NCBI RefSeq assembly: GCF_007753095.1
Contig: NZ_CP036348.1
Coordinates: 5,371,411 to 5,435,410, forward strand
From: Rosistilla carotiformis
GTDB lineage: Bacteria; Planctomycetota; Planctomycetia; Pirellulales; Pirellulaceae
DNA: 64,000 nucleotides
Reading direction: 5' to 3'
Shown: positions 59,904 to 64,000 of the stretch, one piece after another
How the letters are laid out: each line of letters starts with the position of its first letter
Position numbering within the stretch: the stretch's first letter is position 1
Program-made: the position numbers and the translations under genes
The notes under the pieces: model-generated
The model's input: the letters and a program-made list of their open reading frames with translations, nothing else
Told to the model about the DNA's origin: nothing
The model's database searches: none

Positions 59904-60192
59904 CGGATTTAGGTTTGTCCTTGAGGGCCGCTTCGATCGCGTTTTCGATCGGGATACCGAACCGCCCGGTAACCGGATCCACCACCACGTATTCGTTTAA
60001 GCTCTCGGTCTGTTCAATCAAGACCTGATTGAACTGTGTGTATTCTGTGTTCAACATTTTTCGTCTCAGTTCGCCTTCATCCATCCAGTGGAAAATGATG
60101 GCAACGAACATGATCGTGATCACTGTGCCGACGACAAAAATTGCGCTGTAGGCGAAAATTTGTTTGTTGTCCAAGTCGTCGTATTGAGCCAT
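59878..60192 (-). CDS. Small membrane protein of the alternative complex III/oxidase operon
   Basis: The 104-residue protein has one membrane segment (about 12-36, FAYSAIFVVGTVITIMFVAIIF) and a hydrophilic C-terminal part with a segment VVVDPVTGRFGIPIENAIEAAL. That last stretch resembles a short conserved motif in similar small proteins from planctomycete oxidase operons. I do not recognise a named family. Its place between actF and sco, with a 26-base overlap into sco, suggests a structural or assembly role in the supercomplex. Confidence 0.75.
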   Translation of the reverse strand: MAQYDDLDNKQIFAYSAIFVVGTVITIMFVAIIFHWMDEGELRRKMLNTEYTQFNQVLIEQTESLNEYVVVDPVTGRFGIPIENAIEAALKDKPKSDAGTSDEA

Positions 60193-60308
60193 GGCTAATG
60201 CTATTTATGAGTGAAAATGTCGTATGTTTTGGCCGCTGAGTTGTTTGCCCGGCGGGTTGCTTATTCTGTTACCATGGAGAGGCGAAGTTTGTCTTTCGCG
60301 AACTCCAA

Positions 60309-61553
60309 TTAAATGTTCTCAAACGCCAGTGCTTGTGGCAATCGCGGGTCCTTTGCAGCGACCAATGGAATCCCCGATCCGATTCGCAACATCACCCCCA
60401 CGTACAAGGCGAACATACCAACCGCACATAACAGGGAACTGATGAAACCCATCACTCCACCGAAGACGAGGTAATTTTCATGCCCTGCTTCGGGCATAAT
60501 CACCCAATACAGATCGACATAGTGCATCGCAAGGATATAGACACCCCAGCACGCCATCCACTTCGGCCAACGACGAACGTGCCGCGACATGATGGCAAAG
60601 AAGGGAACCAACCAGTGCAGGACCACCAACGATATCGAAACCAGGCTCCAGCCATGCAATCCGTCGCCCTGACGATGCAACAACCAAATGGTTTCTTCCG
60701 GGATGTTTGCGTACCAGATCAGCATGTACTGGCTAAATGCAATGTAAGCCCAAAACACGATAAAACCAAACGTGAATTTTCCCAGGTCATGGAAATGCTC
60801 TTCGTTGATTTCGTCCACCAAGACACCCTTCTTTTGTAAGAAGTAGATGCTGCTGCTCATCAACGCGAAGAACGAAAGCATCGATCCGGCGAATAGGTAG
60901 ACGCCAAACATCGTGCTGAACCACAACGGATCCAACGACATGATCCAAATGAAGGCAGCAAACGTGACGGTCAAGCCAAACAACACCGTCGCCGGCCCGC
61001 TCCAGCGTTGCAATTTCGCTGTCAACGCGATGTCACCGGTTAAGTCTTGCTTGCAACTGTTGGTCCAGAAAAACCGGGTAATCGCAATCCAGACACCGAA
61101 GAGCACAACCGAGGTGATCAGGTAGGCCACCGGATTGAGGATCTTTGCCTTTTCATGGTTTGCGGCCGTTTGCGAACTCCACCCCTCTGCGTTCCATGGG
61201 TACAGCGCCCCATGATCGAACAACAACACGTAGACCAAGATGGGCAAAAACAGAATCGCCAACAGAGGAATCACGGCCATCATGATTTCGGCCACGCGAC
61301 GCACCGAAGCACTCCACCCAGCGCGACACAGATGTTGGATGATGACGAAGAACAACGCCCCAAGGCTGATCGTCAAGCAAAAGGTGAACGCCGTCAGATA
61401 GGCGTGCAACGAATGCGAGACGCCATTGGGCGACATGAAGCCGGCGATCACGCCAACCAACACGGCGATCCCTCCTCCAGCCAGCAACGGACGTTGGACG
61501 CCGCTGAGCGATTCGGGCAGTTGCAACGAGCGATCGTTTGGTTCTTTTGTCAT
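60309..61553 (-). CDS. actF: Alternative complex III quinone-binding subunit ActF
   Basis: The predicted protein has 414 residues from the ATG at 61553, giving a short leader MTKEPNDRSLQLP; the longer frame to 61661 would cover the intergenic gap. It has about ten membrane segments and the ActC/ActF (NrfD-like) layout, for example LHAYLTAFTFCLTISLGALFFVIIQHL and WVIMPEAGH near the end. ActF is the second quinol-site membrane subunit of alternative complex III, which oxidises menaquinol and passes electrons to the oxidase. It lies immediately downstream of the actD-actE fusion. Confidence 0.92.
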   Translation of the reverse strand: MTKEPNDRSLQLPESLSGVQRPLLAGGGIAVLVGVIAGFMSPNGVSHSLHAYLTAFTFCLTISLGALFFVIIQHLCRAGWSASVRRVAEIMMAVIPLLAILFLPILVYVLLFDHGALYPWNAEGWSSQTAANHEKAKILNPVAYLITSVVLFGVWIAITRFFWTNSCKQDLTGDIALTAKLQRWSGPATVLFGLTVTFAAFIWIMSLDPLWFSTMFGVYLFAGSMLSFFALMSSSIYFLQKKGVLVDEINEEHFHDLGKFTFGFIVFWAYIAFSQYMLIWYANIPEETIWLLHRQGDGLHGWSLVSISLVVLHWLVPFFAIMSRHVRRWPKWMACWGVYILAMHYVDLYWVIMPEAGHENYLVFGGVMGFISSLLCAVGMFALYVGVMLRIGSGIPLVAAKDPRLPQALAFENI

Positions 61554-61685
61554 CGTTGTTTTTGGTAAGGCCGGAAAGATTCCGGCGTCGTCTTTAAGTA
61601 AATGATTGCAGTTCAAGGGGCGATCGGTTGGTGTGTCACGCTCACCCTTCGGTAGCCGCAACTTCGATCAGCCGATTTCTATTCG

Positions 61686-63419
61686 CTATTCTTTGTCTGG
61701 CGATGCTTCGCCTTCAGCGGTTGGCTCAGCTTCTTCAGTTGCCGGTTTCGTTTCTTCAGCCGCAGGTTTTGCTTCTTCAGCCGCTGGTTTCGCATCCTCA
61801 GTTGCTGGTTTCGCATCCTCAGTTGCTGGTTTCGCTTCCTCAGTTGCTGGTTTCGCTTCCTCAGTTGCTGGTTTCGCTTCCTCAGTTGCTGGTTTCGCTT
61901 CCTCAGCCGCTGGCTTTGCTTCTTCAGCCGCTGGTTTTGCTTCTTCAGCCGCTGGCTTTGCTTCTTCAGCCGCTGGCTTTGCTTCTTCAGATGCTGGTTT
62001 CGCTTCTTCAGCCGCTGGTTTCGCTTCCTCAGTTGCTGGTTTCGCTTCAGCTGCCTTCTTCAGTCGGGCGGCTTCCTCGGCTTCGATTTGCTTTTTCAGC
62101 TGATCCGCTTCACGAGCCAACTTGGATCGCTTGTTCGCGGGGATCTCATCGATCGAAACATCTCGACTCGCTTGCAACACACGCAGGTAAGCGACGATCG
62201 CCCAGCGATCTTCCACCGTGATTTGCCCCGCATAACCAGGCATCTTGCGGATACCGTTGGTGATCGTGTTAAAGATCTTGCCGTCGGCCATCTTGCCGGC
62301 AGCGAGCCGTTCTTCATGCAGCGAGGAAGGCTGCGTCCATGTGGTCGCCAGTATTTTCTTCGCTCGCTGATTGACCAATCCATTGCCAAAACCATCACGG
62401 CCATGGCAAACCGCACAGTAGATGTCGAATCGCTCACGACCCTTATCCAGTGTCGCACGGTCAATCGTCAGCGGGTTTTCCTCAACCCAAGGCGTGGTGT
62501 CGGCAGCTTCGCCCGCGGCGGCATCGCCAGCTTGAGCAAAGGCGACCAATTGCGTCGCGTCGCCGCGATTACCCTCGGCCATTGCTTCCAATTGGATTCC
62601 GGTTTGATCATCCACGTCCAAATCGCCGCTGCCACGCATCACCGTGCCAGGGACATTCGGACGCATCGTCCGTCCATCGGCAAACAGGATCGTCTTTTCC
62701 TGCGGGCCCTTCGAAGGCATGAAGTCCATATCCCAGAAGATGTGGAAGCGTGGCTTCGAACTCTTCGTAACTCGCATGTCCGCGATAATCAACAACGGGA
62801 AAACGCTCAACACCGCCAGAACCAAGACCGCGAGGTAGATGAACCGCGGAACGTTTGTTGGCGATTCGTCTTCGTAAACATCTTCAAGATTCGCTGGACT
62901 GGTATCCGCCAACAGCGCCCGGGCGCCCGCGTCATTGAATCGGGCATCGCGTGAATCGATGTACAAGAAAAACTTGTCATCCGTCGCCGCGTCGAAGCGT
63001 GGGCTGGTGAACATCGCGTTGCTGAACTTAGGCAATCCATTCAGCGCCCACTGGCCGAAGAAGGCAGCAAAAGCGGAGAACAGAATCGTCAATTCAAACG
63101 CAACGGGAATGAACGCAGGCAAGCTGAGGAACGGTTTACCCGAGATAATGTACGGATAATCGATGGCGTTCATCCAGGTTTCCATCGTCAACCCGGTCAG
63201 ACAGCCTGTGGTGCCCGCAGCCAACACGATCCATGGCAGAATCGTCGGCTTGATGCCAATCGCCTCATCGATGCCATGCACCGGGAAGGGGCTGAACGCA
63301 TCGGTTTTTGTATAGCCCGCTTCTCGCACGCGATTCGCTGCAGCGATCAGTGCTTCGGGAGTGTCGTATTCAGCGACAACGCCACGGGATTTCGATTGAT
63401 TGCCAGAGGAGTCAGCCAT
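61686..63419 (-). CDS. Fusion of ActD (DUF3341) and ActE (cytochrome c) with repetitive tail
   Basis: The predicted protein has 577 residues from the ATG at 63419; the longer frame opens on a TTG at 63428. Residues about 12-180 match ActD/DUF3341 (GVVAEYDTPEALIAAANRVREAGY, two membrane segments near 61-80 and 102-122). A third membrane segment (about 193-211) precedes an ActE-like cytochrome c domain with CAVCH at 335-339 and a likely axial Met in GIRKMPGYAGQI. In most bacteria these are separate genes. The C-terminus (about 460-565) is 15 units of KPA(A/T/S)EEA. Fusion and tail would tether the heme c domain to the membrane complex. Confidence 0.92.
   Translation of the reverse strand: MADSSGNQSKSRGVVAEYDTPEALIAAANRVREAGYTKTDAFSPFPVHGIDEAIGIKPTILPWIVLAAGTTGCLTGLTMETWMNAIDYPYIISGKPFLSLPAFIPVAFELTILFSAFAAFFGQWALNGLPKFSNAMFTSPRFDAATDDKFFLYIDSRDARFNDAGARALLADTSPANLEDVYEDESPTNVPRFIYLAVLVLAVLSVFPLLIIADMRVTKSSKPRFHIFWDMDFMPSKGPQEKTILFADGRTMRPNVPGTVMRGSGDLDVDDQTGIQLEAMAEGNRGDATQLVAFAQAGDAAAGEAADTTPWVEENPLTIDRATLDKGRERFDIYCAVCHGRDGFGNGLVNQRAKKILATTWTQPSSLHEERLAAGKMADGKIFNTITNGIRKMPGYAGQITVEDRWAIVAYLRVLQASRDVSIDEIPANKRSKLAREADQLKKQIEAEEAARLKKAAEAKPATEEAKPAAEEAKPASEEAKPAAEEAKPAAEEAKPAAEEAKPAAEEAKPATEEAKPATEEAKPATEEAKPATEDAKPATEDAKPAAEEAKPAAEETKPATEEAEPTAEGEASPDKE
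61728..62042 (-). repeat. Fifteen 21-bp tandem repeats at the 3' end of the actD-actE gene
   Basis: Fifteen 21-bp units encode KPA(A/T/S)E(E/D)(A/T). Neighbouring units are often identical (for example around 61800-61880), so length is likely to vary between strains by slippage. The array keeps the reading frame because the unit is 21 bases. Confidence 0.9.
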
Positions 63420-63559
63420 CGTCGGCAAACCGTCCGTTCTGTAGAGGTGCGATAAAAACTGTGTGACGGTGATACGTCACGGCCAAAATTTCGATCGGGC
63501 CTAAACCCGCGAATACCTTCTCTCGTGCGACCGCGATCCGCGATCACACCGCTGCCTTC

Positions 63560-64000
63560 TTAGTGCTTGTCGTCGTGGTGCGCGTGCTTGGCGTGTAACT
63601 GGTGAGCCAGCACCGCCTTCACCTCGCTCATCGCGATGATCGGCAGGAACCGACAGAACAGCAAGAACAACGTGAAGAACAATCCAAAACTTCCGATCAA
63701 CATTCCCACGTCAACCCACGTCGGCGAGAAGTATCCCCAAGCACTCGGCAGATAATCTCGCGACAGCGAACTGACAACGATCACGAACCGCTCGAACCAC
63801 ATCCCGATGTTAACAAAGATGCACACGATCACCATCGCCACCAAGTTGGTGCGGAAAAACCGGAACCAGAACAATTGGGGACTGATCACGTTACAGGTCA
63901 CCATGATCCAATACGCCCACCAATAGGGTCCAAATGCCCGGTTGATAAAGGCGAACTTCTCGGCGGGCACTTGACCGTACCAGGCGATGAAAAATTCGGT
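63560..64000 (-). CDS. actC: Alternative complex III subunit ActC (NrfD-like), C-terminal part
   Basis: The frame is open through the window edge, so only the last 146 residues are seen. They begin [18 protein letters not shown] and continue through [54 protein letters not shown] and a last membrane segment. The tail is His-rich ([11 protein letters not shown]). This is the end of the NrfD-like quinol-binding membrane subunit ActC. It lies 140 bases upstream of the actD-actE fusion. actA and actB would be expected beyond the edge. Confidence 0.92.
   Translation of the reverse strand, partial: TEFFIAWYGQVPAEKFAFINRAFGPYWWAYWIMVTCNVISPQLFWFRFFRTNLVAMVIVCIFVNIGMWFERFVIVVSSLSRDYLPSAWGYFSPTWVDVGMLIGSFGLFFTLFLLFCRFLPIIAMSEVKAVLAHQLHAKHAHHDDKH

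Noticed and set aside
61728-62042. Tandem 21-bp array considered as a CRISPR or satellite
   Set aside because: Units abut without spacers and stay in frame in the actD-actE gene, so this is a coding repeat.

Overview
The window reads as a chromosome segment of a planctomycete, most likely of the Pirellulaceae (Rhodopirellula and relatives). Three pieces of evidence support this. Three giant or secreted proteins carry the planctomycete LEPR-XLL-type N-terminal signature (LE-x-R-x-LLAG). There is a DUF1549/DUF1553 (PSCyt2/PSD1) cytochrome-like protein. There is also an alternative complex III locus fused to a caa3-type oxidase locus. No rRNA, tRNA, CRISPR array or intact insertion sequence was seen. 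The species cannot be named from the sequence alone.

Region 1 (1-15845) holds surface or secreted repeat proteins. A minus-strand partial gene has SdrD-B-type modules and a GTG start at 4328. A 539-residue LEPR-type protein follows, then a 3010-residue protein made of 15 tandem modules of about 113 residues, seven Calx-beta-like domains and one SdrD-B-like module.

Region 2 (15852-25541) looks accessory. It contains a PIN-domain toxin/antitoxin pair, a four-heme c554-like cytochrome, a Bcp peroxiredoxin, a DUF1549/DUF1553 protein and a SWIM zinc-finger protein. It also holds a membrane-anchored zinc-ribbon/coiled-coil/T5orf172 protein whose start codon overlaps the stop of a broken WYL regulator. 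Two copies of a 25-bp intergenic repeat lie at matching distances upstream of two of these genes.

Region 3 (25542-38809) carries MtfA peptidase, a BON-domain protein, a secreted DUF3352-like protein, a lipoprotein and an RND/MMPL exporter. It continues with a NagB-PIG-L fusion that lacks two catalytic aspartates, TsaB, a tandem pair of metallophosphoesterases, a sodium:solute symporter and its GntR regulator. A perfect 12-bp palindrome lies between the regulator and a divergent Tat-exported sugar isomerase.

Region 4 (39028-52436) is core metabolism. It has the overlapping gene group DUF255 protein-glpD-glpK, then topA, a DCC thiol oxidoreductase, and ubiE-ubiX-mqnP-mqnE. The last group points to menaquinone made by the futalosine pathway.

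Region 5 (52947-64000) starts with a secreted Lys/Ala/Glu-rich coiled-coil protein. The respiratory locus follows on the minus strand, transcribed in the order actC (partial), actD-actE fusion, actF, small membrane protein, sco, coxB (with fused heme c), coxA (A2-type), coxC, coxD, and it ends at a strong terminator. Menaquinol made by region 4 enzymes would be oxidised by this alternative complex III and the electrons passed to the adjacent oxidase.
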